Shown here: positions 48,951 to 58,135 of the stretch, piece after piece
How the letters are laid out: the number at the start of each line of letters is the position of its first letter
Numbering within the stretch: position 1 is the stretch's first letter
From: Streptomyces sp. NBC_00236
GTDB taxonomy: Bacteria; Actinomycetota; Actinomycetes; Streptomycetales; Streptomycetaceae
Reading direction: 5' to 3'
Length of the DNA: 64,000 nucleotides
Assembly (NCBI RefSeq): GCF_036195045.1
Contig: NZ_CP108100.1
Span: forward strand, 5,022,001 to 5,086,000
The notes under the pieces: generated by a model
What the model was told of the DNA's origin: nothing
Database searches by the model: none
What the model saw: the letters and a program-made list of their open reading frames with translations, nothing else
Program-made: the position numbers and the translations under genes

Positions 48951-49450
48951 AGCAGCCCTTCCTCGTCCATCCGCAGAAGTTCCTCGTCGAGAGACAGCCG
49001 CTTGTTGGTCACCAGTTCCAAGTACACCGAGTCTCCCGTGTGTTCGAGGAGCAGCGTGGTGTCGGCACCGGCTGCCCAGTGAACCGAGGCAGGGGCGCCC
49101 GGCCTGCGGTCCGTCGGCGTGCCCAACGACGTGTGCAGCGCGGCGGCCATCCTCGCGAACGCGTCCTGGGACTGGGGCCAATCGGCCGCGTAGTCGGTCA
49201 GGCGCAGCCGCACGCGCTCGACCATCCCCTCGTCCTGCGCTCGTCTGCTGCGGGACGAGCCACGGCCGGGCCGCTTGAACCCGGTGTCGAGGAGGTCCCA
49301 ACGCGGCCGGATCATCAGCGCCCGACGCGTGAACTCTGCGGATCGCCTGGAACTCGGCGTGGCCCCCAGCTCCCACGTGCAGTCCAACGACCGCAACCGT
49401 GCCGCAAGTTCGACAACCTCGGTATCACTCAACGCCCGCCAATGCGTCAT
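48947..49450 (-). CDS. DUF6301-like protein
   Basis: The 167-residue protein begins MTHWRALSDTEVVELAARLR, a start shared with Streptomyces DUF6301 proteins, and has a conserved-looking DYAADWPQSQDAFARMAAAL middle. It overlaps both neighbours by four bases, so the genes form one operon. Function unknown. Confidence 0.6.
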   Translation of the reverse strand: MTHWRALSDTEVVELAARLRSLDCTWELGATPSSRRSAEFTRRALMIRPRWDLLDTGFKRPGRGSSRSRRAQDEGMVERVRLRLTDYAADWPQSQDAFARMAAALHTSLGTPTDRRPGAPASVHWAAGADTTLLLEHTGDSVYLELVTNKRLSLDEELLRMDEEGLL

Positions 49451-49560
49451 ACGCCCCGCCACCCCACCACGATGTCCTCCGCGACCAGGCCGGCGGCGCC
49501 CGACGGGTCGCGCGCCTGGATCCGGTCCCACCATTCCTCGACCACGCCCGAAGCGTCCAT
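49447..49560 (-). CDS. Small protein, possibly a truncated NTF2/SnoaL-like start
   Basis: A 37-residue frame (MDASGVVEEWWDRIQARDPS; GAAGLVAEDIVVGWRGV) with GGGAG upstream opens the leftward operon and overlaps the next start (ATGA). The sequence looks like the first helices of an NTF2/SnoaL-like domain cut short, so it may be a remnant or a true leader peptide. Confidence 0.45.
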   Translation of the reverse strand: MDASGVVEEWWDRIQARDPSGAAGLVAEDIVVGWRGV

Positions 49561-49647
49561 GAGGGGCTCCCTCGCACGGGCCACTGACACCCACATGGAC
49601 GTGGCCCACGGATATGCGGTTGCCCGCCTGCGCGGACGAGCGGTGCA

Positions 49648-50952
49648 ATGTCCGGCATGCTGACTGAAGTCCGCCCGCCGCGACGCGACGAGATGGCCGC
49701 GTACTACCGGACCTTGCCGTTCGCGAACGGCATGCCGAGCTGGGAGCCCGCGGACGCCGCGTGGCACGGCGGCCCCGAGCCCTGGCCCCCACAACACACG
49801 CCCGCCGACGCCGGCCAGCTCGAAGAGCTGGCCGCAGCCGACACCGCGGACGAGTCCTTCCACCCCATCGCGGCGTTCGCCGACGGCAGGTGTGTCGGGG
49901 CTTCGGGCACCATCTCCTTCGAGGTGACGGTCCCCGGCGGGCGGACGGTCAGGATGGCCGGCGTCACCTCCACCGGAGTGATCGCGACGCACCGCCGCCG
50001 TGGCTGCCTGCGGCAGATGATGCAGGCCATGTTCGACGCGGCTCTGGAGCGGGGCGAGCCGTTGGCGATGCTCAGCGCGAGCGAGGGCGGCATCTACGGA
50101 CGGTTCGGGTTCTCGCCCGCGACCTACCGCACCCGCTGGGAGCTGGCACGTCACGAAGCGGCCCTCCTTCCGGCAGAACCGGACCCCGGATCGCTGGAGC
50201 TGACAGGCGCCGAGGACGCGAAGAAGGCCTGGCCCCGGGTGCACGCCTCCGTGCGCGCACACCGCGTCGGGGAACTCAGTTCACTCCCCGGGCGATGGGA
50301 CGGGCTGTCCGACAAGGCGGACGGTACGAACGGGCCGCTGCGCTTCCTCGCCCACCGCGACCGGCACGGCGATGTGGACGGTATCGCGCACTTCCGGCTG
50401 CCGTGGTCCCCGACCGCCGACCGGGCGGGAACACTCGTGGTCGAAGCCCTGGAGGCGATGAACCCGGTGGCCTACCGCGCCCTGTGGGGGCTGCTCATCG
50501 ACTTCGACCTCACCAGGACCGTCGTGGCGCCCGCCCGTCCGCGCGACGAACCCCTGCGATGGATGCTGACGAACCCGCGGGCGATGCGCGTCACCCGCCA
50601 GTCGGACAACCTCTGGGCGCGCCTCCTCGACGTCCCCCGCGCCCTGACGCAGCGCGCGTACCTGACGCCCGGCACGCTGAGGTTCGCCATCGACGACGAC
50701 CGGATGTGTCCGGGGAACAACGGGACATGGCAACTGCGAGCGGACGATGCCGCGGTGACGTGCGTGCCGACCGACGCGCCGGCGGACCTGACCCTCACGC
50801 TCTCGGCGCTCAGCGCGCTGTACCTCGGCGGCAGGTCGGCACACGACCTCGCGTACGCGGGCCACATCAGGCAGCACGCCGACGGTGCGGTCGGACAGCT
50901 TGCCCGGATGTTCCGGGCCGACCCCGAACCGCACAACTCGTTCGGCTTCTGA
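49648..50952 (+). CDS. Eis-like GNAT acetyltransferase
   Basis: The 434-residue protein has the Eis layout: an N-terminal GNAT domain with the acetyl-CoA loop VIATHRRRGCLRQMM and YGRFGFSPATYR, a second GNAT-like domain, and a C-terminal SCP2-like domain. It ends in NSFGF, whose terminal carboxylate acts in catalysis in Eis enzymes. Eis proteins acetylate aminoglycosides at several positions and other amines. The natural substrate here is unknown. An alternative ATG lies nine bases downstream. Confidence 0.88.
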   Translation: MSGMLTEVRPPRRDEMAAYYRTLPFANGMPSWEPADAAWHGGPEPWPPQHTPADAGQLEELAAADTADESFHPIAAFADGRCVGASGTISFEVTVPGGRTVRMAGVTSTGVIATHRRRGCLRQMMQAMFDAALERGEPLAMLSASEGGIYGRFGFSPATYRTRWELARHEAALLPAEPDPGSLELTGAEDAKKAWPRVHASVRAHRVGELSSLPGRWDGLSDKADGTNGPLRFLAHRDRHGDVDGIAHFRLPWSPTADRAGTLVVEALEAMNPVAYRALWGLLIDFDLTRTVVAPARPRDEPLRWMLTNPRAMRVTRQSDNLWARLLDVPRALTQRAYLTPGTLRFAIDDDRMCPGNNGTWQLRADDAAVTCVPTDAPADLTLTLSALSALYLGGRSAHDLAYAGHIRQHADGAVGQLARMFRADPEPHNSFGF

Positions 50953-51232
50953 CGGTCTGGCCGGCTCAGTGGTCTTCTGCGAAGACTTCCTCGGCGGTGG
51001 TGGCGGTGGTGGTGGCGAGTGCCAGGTCTTTGCGGGGCGTCGTGACCGGAGTCGGACGGCGGGTGCCGCCGTGTCGAGGGACGGCCGCAGGACGTATGCG
51101 AGACGTTAGCCAAACATGAGCGGTGGGCGGGATGCTTCACGTGTCAGCAGGTCAAGCGGGGTAGCGGCTCGCCGCGCGTTCCGGGCCGCGACTGCACTCC
51201 TTACTCGACCGCCACACATTCGGGGAATTCAC

Positions 51233-51910
51233 ATGTGTACGACGATCCGCTCCCGCAAGCGCACCGCCACCATCGGCGCAGCACTCACCGCCGTCCTCGC
51301 CCTCGCCCTCACCGCCTGCAACGGCGACGACAACGCGGCGGGCAGCACGCAGGCCGGCCCCACCGCGTCGGCGGGCCAGGCGGGCGGTACCGGCGGGGCG
51401 GACCAGAGCACCGACACCGGCGGGAGCAACCAGGGCGACGGCGCCGGCACCGGCGGAAGCGATCAGGGCGACGGCACCGGCACCGGTGACACCAGCGACG
51501 GCAAGGTCGACATGTGCCGCTCCGGCGTGCTCGACGCCACCGCTGCCGACGACACCACGGACGAGACGGACGGCGTCGTCACCGTCACCTTCAAGAACGT
51601 CGGCGGCAGCGACTGCCGCATCAGCGGCTTCCCGGGTGTCGATCTGAAGACGTCCCTGGGCGACACCGTCTCCGTGGACCGCAACGGCGAGCAGGCCGTG
51701 CCGCAGATCCTCAAGGAGGGCGGGACCGCCGCCTTCCGCATCACGTTCCCGGTCAACAACACCGGCGGTACCGGTGTGCGGCTGACCGACATGGTGGTGA
51801 CGCCCCCGAACGAGGTCGAGCCCTTCACCCTGACGTGGCCGGCGGGCACACTCGCCGTCACCGACGGCAGCGAGGACGCCGGGAAGATGCAGGTCAGCCC
51901 GGTGGGCTAG
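51233..51910 (+). CDS. DUF4232-type secreted lipoprotein
   Basis: The 225-residue protein has a lipoprotein signal with lipobox LTAC (Cys29) and a long Gly/Thr/Asp/Gln-rich linker. A C-terminal beta domain has conserved cysteines (MCRSGVLDA, CRISGFPGVDL) characteristic of DUF4232. It should be anchored to the outer membrane face. The linker carries near repeats of GGS(N/D)QGDG. Function unknown. Confidence 0.82.
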   Translation: MCTTIRSRKRTATIGAALTAVLALALTACNGDDNAAGSTQAGPTASAGQAGGTGGADQSTDTGGSNQGDGAGTGGSDQGDGTGTGDTSDGKVDMCRSGVLDATAADDTTDETDGVVTVTFKNVGGSDCRISGFPGVDLKTSLGDTVSVDRNGEQAVPQILKEGGTAAFRITFPVNNTGGTGVRLTDMVVTPPNEVEPFTLTWPAGTLAVTDGSEDAGKMQVSPVG

Positions 51911-52112
51911 GGCCTTTCGTTCGGGTCATGCCGGGCTCGCGGGGTCCGGCACGAGGGGGTTGTCCGTCCGCTCATGTGACGGTCCGGCCCCTGGCTTGTT
52001 CCCTGCGGGTCGTGCGGGTCGCCACGTATCTCGTCGGCCTCCCCGCGGCCCTTCGCCAGGAGGTGTTGCAGCCCTTCAGGTGGGGAGACAGGCGCTTCGG
52101 CGATCGGGTCGG

Positions 52113-52538
52113 TCACGGTACGAGGTCGAGTTCCGCCCACACCGTCTTGCGCGGGACCGGGCCCGGAGTGACGCCCCAGCGGTCGGCGAGGGCCTCGACG
52201 ACGAGCAGGCCGCGCCCGCCCTCCGCGAGCGGGCCGGGGGCCGAAGGCGCGGGCAGGCGGTCGCCCCGGGTGTCGGTGACCTCGATGCGCAGTCGGCTGT
52301 CCGTGTGGACGGCGAGGTGCAGTTGGAAGTCCCGGCCCGTCACCCGTCCGTGGACCGTGGCGTTGGTGGCGAGCTCCGCGACGATGTGCGCGGCCGACTC
52401 GGAGGGCAGTCCCCAGAGGTCGAGATGGGCCACGGCGAGGAGGCGGGCGAGCCGGGCGCCTCGGCGGGTGGGGGAGAGCAGCACGGTGAACGTGCGTTCG
52501 GTGGCGGGGAGTTGAGGGGTGGCGGTTTGTTGGTTCAC
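52113..52538 (-). CDS. RsbW-like ATP-binding protein (anti-sigma/HATPase)
   Basis: The 141-residue single-domain protein has the Bergerat-fold boxes AELATNATVHGRV (N box), IEVTDTRGDRLP (G1) and EGGRGLLVVEALADRWG (G2). These small kinases or anti-sigma proteins are numerous in Streptomyces and are often paired with DUF397/XRE genes, as here. The GTG at 52538 gives the family length. Confidence 0.85.
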   Translation of the reverse strand: MNQQTATPQLPATERTFTVLLSPTRRGARLARLLAVAHLDLWGLPSESAAHIVAELATNATVHGRVTGRDFQLHLAVHTDSRLRIEVTDTRGDRLPAPSAPGPLAEGGRGLLVVEALADRWGVTPGPVPRKTVWAELDLVP

Positions 52539-52701
52539 ATCACTCAGCGTGGCCGGGTCTGCGTACCGTGCCCAGGGACACAGCCCCTGCGTACGGCGAT
52601 TGTCCCGGGCTTGTCCAGCGTTGTCCCGGCTGTCCGGAGTGACGTGCGGGGAACAGAGGCGGTTGAGCGGGAACGGCACGCGCGTCGGAAGTGGGGCACG
52701 G

Positions 52702-53580
52702 ATGAGTGTGGACGGGGTCGGTACGGAGCAGGGCGGCGGCGGGGCGGACGAGCCCGGCTGGGACGTCGATCCGGATGACGAGTCGGGCGTCGCGGTGGTC
52801 GCCGCCGTGGGACGCCAGATCAGGGCCTGGCGGGAGGCCGCCGGGATGCGGGCCTGCGAGTTCGGCGCCGCGATCGGGTACGGGGAGGACCTGGTCCGCA
52901 AGGTCGAGGGCGGGCGGCGGATTCCCCGGCCGGAGTTCCTGGACCGGTCGGACGAGGTACTGGGCGCGGGCGGCAAGATCGCCATGATGAAGCGCGATGT
53001 GGCGGCGGTTCGGTACCCGAAGAAGGTGCGGGACCTGGCGGGCGTGGAGGCCAAGGCGGTTGAGCTCGCGGCCTATGTGGCGCACGGTCTCCATGGTCTC
53101 TTGCAGACTCCTGGCCACGCGCGTGCCTTGTTCGAGGCCCGGCAGCCTCCGTACTCGGAGGACGAGGTGGAACGCATGGTCGCCGCGCGCATGGGCCGGC
53201 AGTCGATCTACGAGCGGTCGCCTGGCCCGGCTCTCAGTTTCGTCCAGGAGGAGTCGGCACTCAGGCGCCCCATCGGGGGCGCGGCGGAGTGGCGGCGACA
53301 GCTCGAACGGCTTCTGGAAATCGGCAAGTTGCGCAATGTGACCCTCCAGGTGATGCCTACGCATCGAGAGGCGCATCCTGGGATGGACGGTGACATCGAC
53401 GTTCTGAAGTTCAAGGACGGTACAGCGGTGGGACGTTCGCACGGGGCGTTCAATGGACGCCGGGTGACCGACGCGAAGCAACTCCGTATCCTCGAACTGC
53501 GGTATGGCGTCATCCGGGCCGAGGCACTCGCGCCACGGGAGTCGCTGGCCTTCATCGAGCAAGTGCTGGGAGAGACATGA
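52702..53580 (+). CDS. XRE family regulator with DUF5753 domain (WhiJ/AbaA type)
   Basis: The 292-residue protein has an HTH (residues about 38-100: VGRQIRAWREAAGMRACEFG, then EDLVRKVEGGRRIPRPEFLD) and the DUF5753 C-terminal domain (YVAHGLHGLLQTPGHARALF; ERSPGPALSFVQEESALRRP). This is the architecture of the Streptomyces WhiJ-like regulators. They pair with a small DUF397 protein and often control development or antibiotics. It overlaps the DUF397 gene by four bases. Confidence 0.9.
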   Translation: MSVDGVGTEQGGGGADEPGWDVDPDDESGVAVVAAVGRQIRAWREAAGMRACEFGAAIGYGEDLVRKVEGGRRIPRPEFLDRSDEVLGAGGKIAMMKRDVAAVRYPKKVRDLAGVEAKAVELAAYVAHGLHGLLQTPGHARALFEARQPPYSEDEVERMVAARMGRQSIYERSPGPALSFVQEESALRRPIGGAAEWRRQLERLLEIGKLRNVTLQVMPTHREAHPGMDGDIDVLKFKDGTAVGRSHGAFNGRRVTDAKQLRILELRYGVIRAEALAPRESLAFIEQVLGET

Positions 53581-53786
53581 TCCGTAGGACCTCCGCGCCG
53601 GGCGGTTCCGAGATGGCCTGGTTCAAGAGCAGCTACAGCAGCAACGGCAACGAAGGCGATTGCGTCGAGATCGCCGTGGCCCCCGACGCCGTGCTTGTAC
53701 GCGACTCCAAGAACGCGCAGGGCGCCCGGCTCACCTTCGGTGAGACCGCATGGGCGGGCTTCGTCCCGTACGCCGCCCATCACTGA
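53577..53786 (+). CDS. DUF397 domain protein
   Basis: This 69-residue protein has the hallmark WFKSSYSSNGNEGDCVEIAV and VLVRDSKN segments of DUF397. It is the usual partner of WhiJ-type XRE regulators, and the coupled start (ATGA) supports joint function. Confidence 0.92.
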   Translation: MIRRTSAPGGSEMAWFKSSYSSNGNEGDCVEIAVAPDAVLVRDSKNAQGARLTFGETAWAGFVPYAAHH

Positions 53787-53790
53787 CCCC

Positions 53791-55959
53791 CTATATACGT
53801 ACCGGGGCCAATGAAGCGTCCCGGATCCCCCGCAACACCTCCGCCCCGATCTCCGCCAGCCGGTGAGCCGGTGGCGGGGTCGCGCCGAGCCCGATCGCGT
53901 ACCCCGTGCGGCCGCCGGCCGTGAGCGGGCGCGGCCAGACGCGGCAGTCGGCGGCGCCCGCGTCGGTGAGGGCGGCGGCCAGGGCGAGGAGCCTGCCGCG
54001 TAGCCGCCCCTCGTCCGGGCCGTCCGTGGGCACGGAGGCGAGGGCCCAGGACGGGTGCAGGTCGGACAGGCGCGGCGGCGTGCGCAGCAGCGCGCGCGGG
54101 TCGGTGCCGTCCTCCGCCGCCTCCAGGATCTCCCACGCCCGGTACAGCTCGGCGGCCAGGAGATCGCGGCCGGCAGCGGAGACCTGCGTGGTGCAGGACC
54201 GCACCGGAGCGGTCGGCGTCAGCACCGTGACCGGGTCTGCTGTCGCCGCAGCCGCCCCCACCGCCTCGTCCCAGTCCCACGCCGCCCACGTCGCGAAGAA
54301 GTGCCGGAGCAGCGCGAGCGGCGGCAGGTCGCCCGCCTCGCGGGCGGTGCGGGCGGCAAGGACGGTCCAGGCCAGGCCCGGCAGCCCGCCGCAGGGCGCG
54401 GAGTCGAGGCCCCTCGCGCCCGCCCACGCCTTGACGTCCAGGGCGAGAGAGGCGAAGGCGCCCCGGTGCGGTTCCGCCGCCGCGAGCACCGCTTCGGCGT
54501 CGGTCACCGCGCTCAGTGCGACCGCCGCCGCATCGCCCAGCTCGGAGCGGCGGGCGGCCGCCTCGGCGGGGGAGAGGGTCCCGGTCGCCACGGTGACCAG
54601 GTCCACCCGGAGGCCGTCGAGCCGCCAGCGCAGGCCGGGCACCCGGGCACCGGACACCTCCCGCACGTCCCGGGCCTCCGGGAAGGCGGCCATCACACGC
54701 GAGCGCACCCCCGCCGGCTCCGGGGTACCGGGCAGCGCGGCGACCAGGTCCAGGTCCGCGCCGGGCAGCGCGCAGCCCATGCGCCGGGAGCCGACGACGT
54801 GGACGCGGGCGCCGGGGAGGGCCGCGGCGACCCGTTCCGTAACCCCTTCAGCTACCGCAAGGGGCGGGCCCAGCTCCACCCGTACCCCGTAGTGATCGGA
54901 GACGTACAGCCCCTCGGGGCCGGGGGCGTCGCCGGTCAGGACGGCGGACCGGGCGCACAGCCGCTCCGTACGCAGCAGCACCCTGTCCAGCCGGGAGACG
55001 CGGCCCGACAGGGAGGAGACGGCGGCGAGCGGGTTCGCGGACGGGTCGAAGGTGGGGGTGGTGTCGGCGGAGCCGTGGACTTCGGTCCAGGCGTCCGTCA
55101 TCGCCAGGCGGGCCTGTGGGTGGTCGCCGCCGTCGTTGAAGTCGCCGACGAGGAGCAGCTCGCCCTCGATGGCCGCCAACCCCGTTGCCAGGTCGGTGAG
55201 TTCGGCGTCCCGGCGACCGGCCCCCTCGGGGGAGTGGTCGCTGCTGAGGTGGGTGACGGACACCGTGACGGGCCCCTCGGCCGTGTCGATGACGGCGGCG
55301 GCCACCGCCTTGTGCGGGCCGAGGGTGTGCAGAGCCGCCTCGCTCACGGGCAGCCGGCTGAGCAGCAGCAGCCCGCAGTCCGGTACGTCGTGCCCTGCCG
55401 GGTCGGTGGCGAGGACGTATCCGTCCCGTACCCAGTCGCAGGCCAGCAGCAGCTCCAGCAGCGCCGGCTCCACCTCCTGGAGCGCGATGACGTCCGAGTC
55501 CGCCGCGCGCAGGGCGTCGAGGAGGAGGGGACGGCGTCGGGCTGTGTCGATGCGGTCGCTGTCGTAGCGGTCCCAGAGGGTGTTCCAGGTGAGGACCGTC
55601 AGCGGACCGGACGGGCCGGGCGGCCGGGCGGGCGACGGCTCCCAGGCGCCCGTAGCAGGGGAGAAGGCGTGCGGGACGCGGGAGGTGAAGAAGGGGGAGG
55701 GGAGCCGGCGCGGGCTGCGCACCCGGCCCGCCTCCGACGCGTCGATCCGGTCCGTGCCCGAGGACCGGTCCCACACCACCTCGCCGTCCGCCTCGAAGAA
55801 CAGCACCCGGTGCCAGGGGATGTCGCCGCCGGGGGTGAACCGCTCCAGTGGCACCCGCTTGGGGTCGCGGCCGCGCTGGGCGACGCCCAGGACGAAGCGC
55901 GCCGGGTCGAAGCGGGCGTCCCAGCGGACCCGGTGGTAGATCTCCTCGCTCGTACGCAT
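53791..55959 (-). CDS. RNA-repair multidomain protein: MJ1316 (DUF504) + EEP phosphoesterase + nucleotidyltransferase
   Basis: The 722-residue protein combines three parts. Residues 1-75 (SEEIYHRVRWDARFDPARFV; WHRVLFFEADGEVVWDR) match the MJ1316/DUF504 RNA-end recognition domain. Next comes an endonuclease/exonuclease/phosphatase domain (LTWNTLW, DVIALQEVEP, GDFND, SDHYG). After that is a poly(A)-polymerase-like nucleotidyltransferase (GSRRMGCALPGADLDLVAAL, with the DLD metal site) and a helical C-terminus. It should process and perhaps tail damaged RNA ends. Its start overlaps the ligase stop (TGATG), so the two work as a pair. Confidence 0.82.
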   Translation of the reverse strand: MRTSEEIYHRVRWDARFDPARFVLGVAQRGRDPKRVPLERFTPGGDIPWHRVLFFEADGEVVWDRSSGTDRIDASEAGRVRSPRRLPSPFFTSRVPHAFSPATGAWEPSPARPPGPSGPLTVLTWNTLWDRYDSDRIDTARRRPLLLDALRAADSDVIALQEVEPALLELLLACDWVRDGYVLATDPAGHDVPDCGLLLLSRLPVSEAALHTLGPHKAVAAAVIDTAEGPVTVSVTHLSSDHSPEGAGRRDAELTDLATGLAAIEGELLLVGDFNDGGDHPQARLAMTDAWTEVHGSADTTPTFDPSANPLAAVSSLSGRVSRLDRVLLRTERLCARSAVLTGDAPGPEGLYVSDHYGVRVELGPPLAVAEGVTERVAAALPGARVHVVGSRRMGCALPGADLDLVAALPGTPEPAGVRSRVMAAFPEARDVREVSGARVPGLRWRLDGLRVDLVTVATGTLSPAEAAARRSELGDAAAVALSAVTDAEAVLAAAEPHRGAFASLALDVKAWAGARGLDSAPCGGLPGLAWTVLAARTAREAGDLPPLALLRHFFATWAAWDWDEAVGAAAATADPVTVLTPTAPVRSCTTQVSAAGRDLLAAELYRAWEILEAAEDGTDPRALLRTPPRLSDLHPSWALASVPTDGPDEGRLRGRLLALAAALTDAGAADCRVWPRPLTAGGRTGYAIGLGATPPPAHRLAEIGAEVLRGIRDASLAPVRI

Positions 55960-57629
55960 CAGGTCCGGTCCTCCACGGTTCCGCTCGTGCCGATGTACCA
56001 GGTGCGGTGGGCCTGGCCGGGATACGGGGGTACGAAGCGGCGCAGCTGAGAGGCAAGGACCTCCGGGGGTACGGGGTGGCTGCGCCGGGCGTTGCGCGCG
56101 GTCAGCTCGTCCGCGCCGATCCATGCCACGGCGTGGGTGATCAGGGCGTCCCTGCGGTGGGCGACCGCGTGGACCAGGGAGCGCTGGTGCGGATTGAGCG
56201 ACGTGGCGTCCCAGACCACGGTGGCGCCGGGGACGAGCGCGGCGTCGAGGCGGTCCAGCCCCTCGCGCAACACATCCGCGTTGGCGCTCTGGTCGGCGCG
56301 GGAGCCGCGGGACTCGCGCAGGTCGTCGAGGGAGAGGTACGTGGCGATGCCCGGCAGCCCGCGGCCGAAGGTGCTCTTGCCGCTGCCGGACGGGCCGACG
56401 AGATGGATGAGGGAGGGGAAGTCACCGGACCGCCACCGCCAGGTCGCGGCGACCGCTTCCTCGGCGGTGCCGATGCGCCCCAGCGCGTACGCCTCGCGGG
56501 CCTGCGCCAGGCAGCGGGCGGCGGCCTCCGGCTCCAGGTCCGCGAAGGACTCCCGCAGCCCGGCCGGTTCCGCCACGTCCGCCGCGTGCAGCGCCGACCA
56601 CTCCACCTGCTCGCGGGCCTCGGGCGTCTCGGCCAGTACGCCCGCCAGTGCGTGCAGGACCGGCAGGTCGGCGGCGAGCGCCATCCGGGCCAGGCCCGCG
56701 TGGCGCTCGTCGTCCGGATAGGGGCGGTGCAGTGCGGGGTACAGACCGACCAGGTCCGCGGTCCGGCGGGCGAGCGGCATCCCGAGCGGTCCGGCGAGCG
56801 CCGGTGCGAGTGCGGTCCGGCGGGTGCGGTGCAGCAGGGCGGCGAGTACTCCGGCCAGCCGGTCGTCGCCGGTGCGGCCCCGTGCGTCCAGGGCGTCGGC
56901 CGTCGCGAGAGCCGCGGCCGCGTCGCCGGGACCGGTTCCCGCAGCGACGGCGAGCGCCGCCGGGTCCACCGGGGCGCCCGAGCGCACGGCCCACAGGGCG
57001 GCGGCCGGGCCCAGTCCGTTCTCCACCACCTCCGCGTGCATCCAGTGCGTGTCCGTCGTCACGTGGCCCGGCCGCACCCACTTCGCGACGCGCCGCCCGA
57101 ACGCCGCGGCCGGGAAGCTCTCGGCAGGGCGGACGACGTAACCCTCCTGGCGCAGCGTGTCCGGCCCGATCGCGCGCAGCGCCCTCTCGGCCCGGGCGTC
57201 GAACACACCGCGCCACAGCACCGGGGGTGTCGGAATGCCCAGGTCCCGCAGGAAGTCCACGCTCAGGTCCCAGTCCAGGCAGCGGTCCCCGTCCCAGACG
57301 GAGAAGCCGTAGAAGTGGCTCGCGAGGTCCTCGTACGGGATCGAGTGGCGGGCGAACATGTTCTCGCCGCAGATCCGCCACCCCGTCGGGATGCGCGGGC
57401 CGATGCGGCCCTGGAGCGCCTTGACCCAGCCGCGGGAGGGGTGGTGCGCCGAGTCGAGGGAGCGGGCGTGCAGCCCGTCGGCATACAGCGTGGTGTTCTC
57501 GCCGTCCAGCTTCTCGGTGACCACGACCTCGGAGCCGGTCAGCCCGGCGAGGTCGGCCAGGCGCACGTCGTCCGAGGTGGCCCCGGGTGACCAGGGCAGA
57601 TGCGGGGTCCTCGGATAGTGCGTACGCAT
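55959..57629 (-). CDS. RNA ligase fused to a polynucleotide-kinase-like P-loop domain
   Basis: The 556-residue protein has an N-terminal ATP-dependent RNA ligase domain: the motif I lysine K40 in TEKLDGENTT, then FYGFSVWD, QEGYVVRP and VAKWVRPG as later motifs. A helical middle leads to a C-terminal kinase domain (Walker A GPSGSGKST at 412-420, VVWDATSLNPHQR, RRFVPPYPGQAH). The kinase would phosphorylate 5'-OH RNA ends and the ligase would seal them. It is the upstream gene of a coupled pair with the MJ1316/EEP/nucleotidyltransferase protein. Confidence 0.87.
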   Translation of the reverse strand: MRTHYPRTPHLPWSPGATSDDVRLADLAGLTGSEVVVTEKLDGENTTLYADGLHARSLDSAHHPSRGWVKALQGRIGPRIPTGWRICGENMFARHSIPYEDLASHFYGFSVWDGDRCLDWDLSVDFLRDLGIPTPPVLWRGVFDARAERALRAIGPDTLRQEGYVVRPAESFPAAAFGRRVAKWVRPGHVTTDTHWMHAEVVENGLGPAAALWAVRSGAPVDPAALAVAAGTGPGDAAAALATADALDARGRTGDDRLAGVLAALLHRTRRTALAPALAGPLGMPLARRTADLVGLYPALHRPYPDDERHAGLARMALAADLPVLHALAGVLAETPEAREQVEWSALHAADVAEPAGLRESFADLEPEAAARCLAQAREAYALGRIGTAEEAVAATWRWRSGDFPSLIHLVGPSGSGKSTFGRGLPGIATYLSLDDLRESRGSRADQSANADVLREGLDRLDAALVPGATVVWDATSLNPHQRSLVHAVAHRRDALITHAVAWIGADELTARNARRSHPVPPEVLASQLRRFVPPYPGQAHRTWYIGTSGTVEDRT

Positions 57630-57748
57630 GTTCTGTGCCCCCGGTGAGTCGCCGTCCCGGCCGGTCACACTAGGGGCGGGGGCGTGTGGCGCTCGACCCA
57701 ATATCGGGGCGGGGCGGACGGGCCGGGCCCCACCGCTCGTGCCCGCGT

Positions 57749-57776
57749 TTGACCACGGCGGCGCGGGGGGTAAGAT
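57749..57776 (+). promoter_or_regulatory. Probable S10 operon promoter
   Basis: TTGACC (57749-57754) and TAAGAT (57771-57776) have a 16-bp spacer, about 360 bp before rpsJ. Confidence 0.6.
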
Positions 57777-57853
57777 CCTCGGCCCGATTGGCCAGGCTCA
57801 TGCCCCGTATGGCACACTGACCAGGTTGCTCGGTTGAGTGTCAATGCTGCGCG

Positions 57854-57868
57854 CCTCCCGCCGGGAGG
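57854..57868 (+). other. Short hairpin in the S10 leader
   Basis: CCTCCC-GCC-GGGAGG forms a perfect 6-bp stem in the untranslated leader. Confidence 0.45.
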
Positions 57869-58049
57869 ACCGGAAGCGAGTCCCACAGTACTCGTCGGCC
57901 CTGTAAGGGCCGGACGTACGGGAATCTTTCGGGAAGCGTATGTGTGGCACCGGCCAGGCGCCCGGTGGGGTTCCTCCCCCGGCAGCGCGGTCTCAGGCCC
58001 GCACCCCCTTGGTTGGGATCTTCTTCGGGAGATTTTCGTAGAGGGGATG

Positions 58050-58074
58050 CGACACGCCCGACCGCGTGGGTCGG
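58050..58074 (+). promoter_or_regulatory. Leader hairpin element, copy 2 (before rpsJ)
   Basis: Matches the element at 40723-40747 in 24 of 25 bases, including the CCGACC-GCGTG-GGTCGG stem. The only difference is A to G at position 7. Confidence 0.7.
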
Positions 58075-58135
58075 AGGCGGAGTTACCAGAACCTCGGGTT
58101 CCAGAGCGTTACGAGAGACAGGACTACTAGTAGCC

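Larger units (their letters stand above)
57630..58135 (+). promoter_or_regulatory. S10 operon leader region
   Basis: This 506-bp gene-free stretch contains a promoter at 57749-57776, an 18-19-base GC hairpin at 57854-57868, and the element shared with rpsL at 58050-58074. It ends 61 bases before the rpsJ start. Autoregulation of S10 operons at the leader is known in other bacteria; no match to the E. coli L4 site is claimed. Confidence 0.65.
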
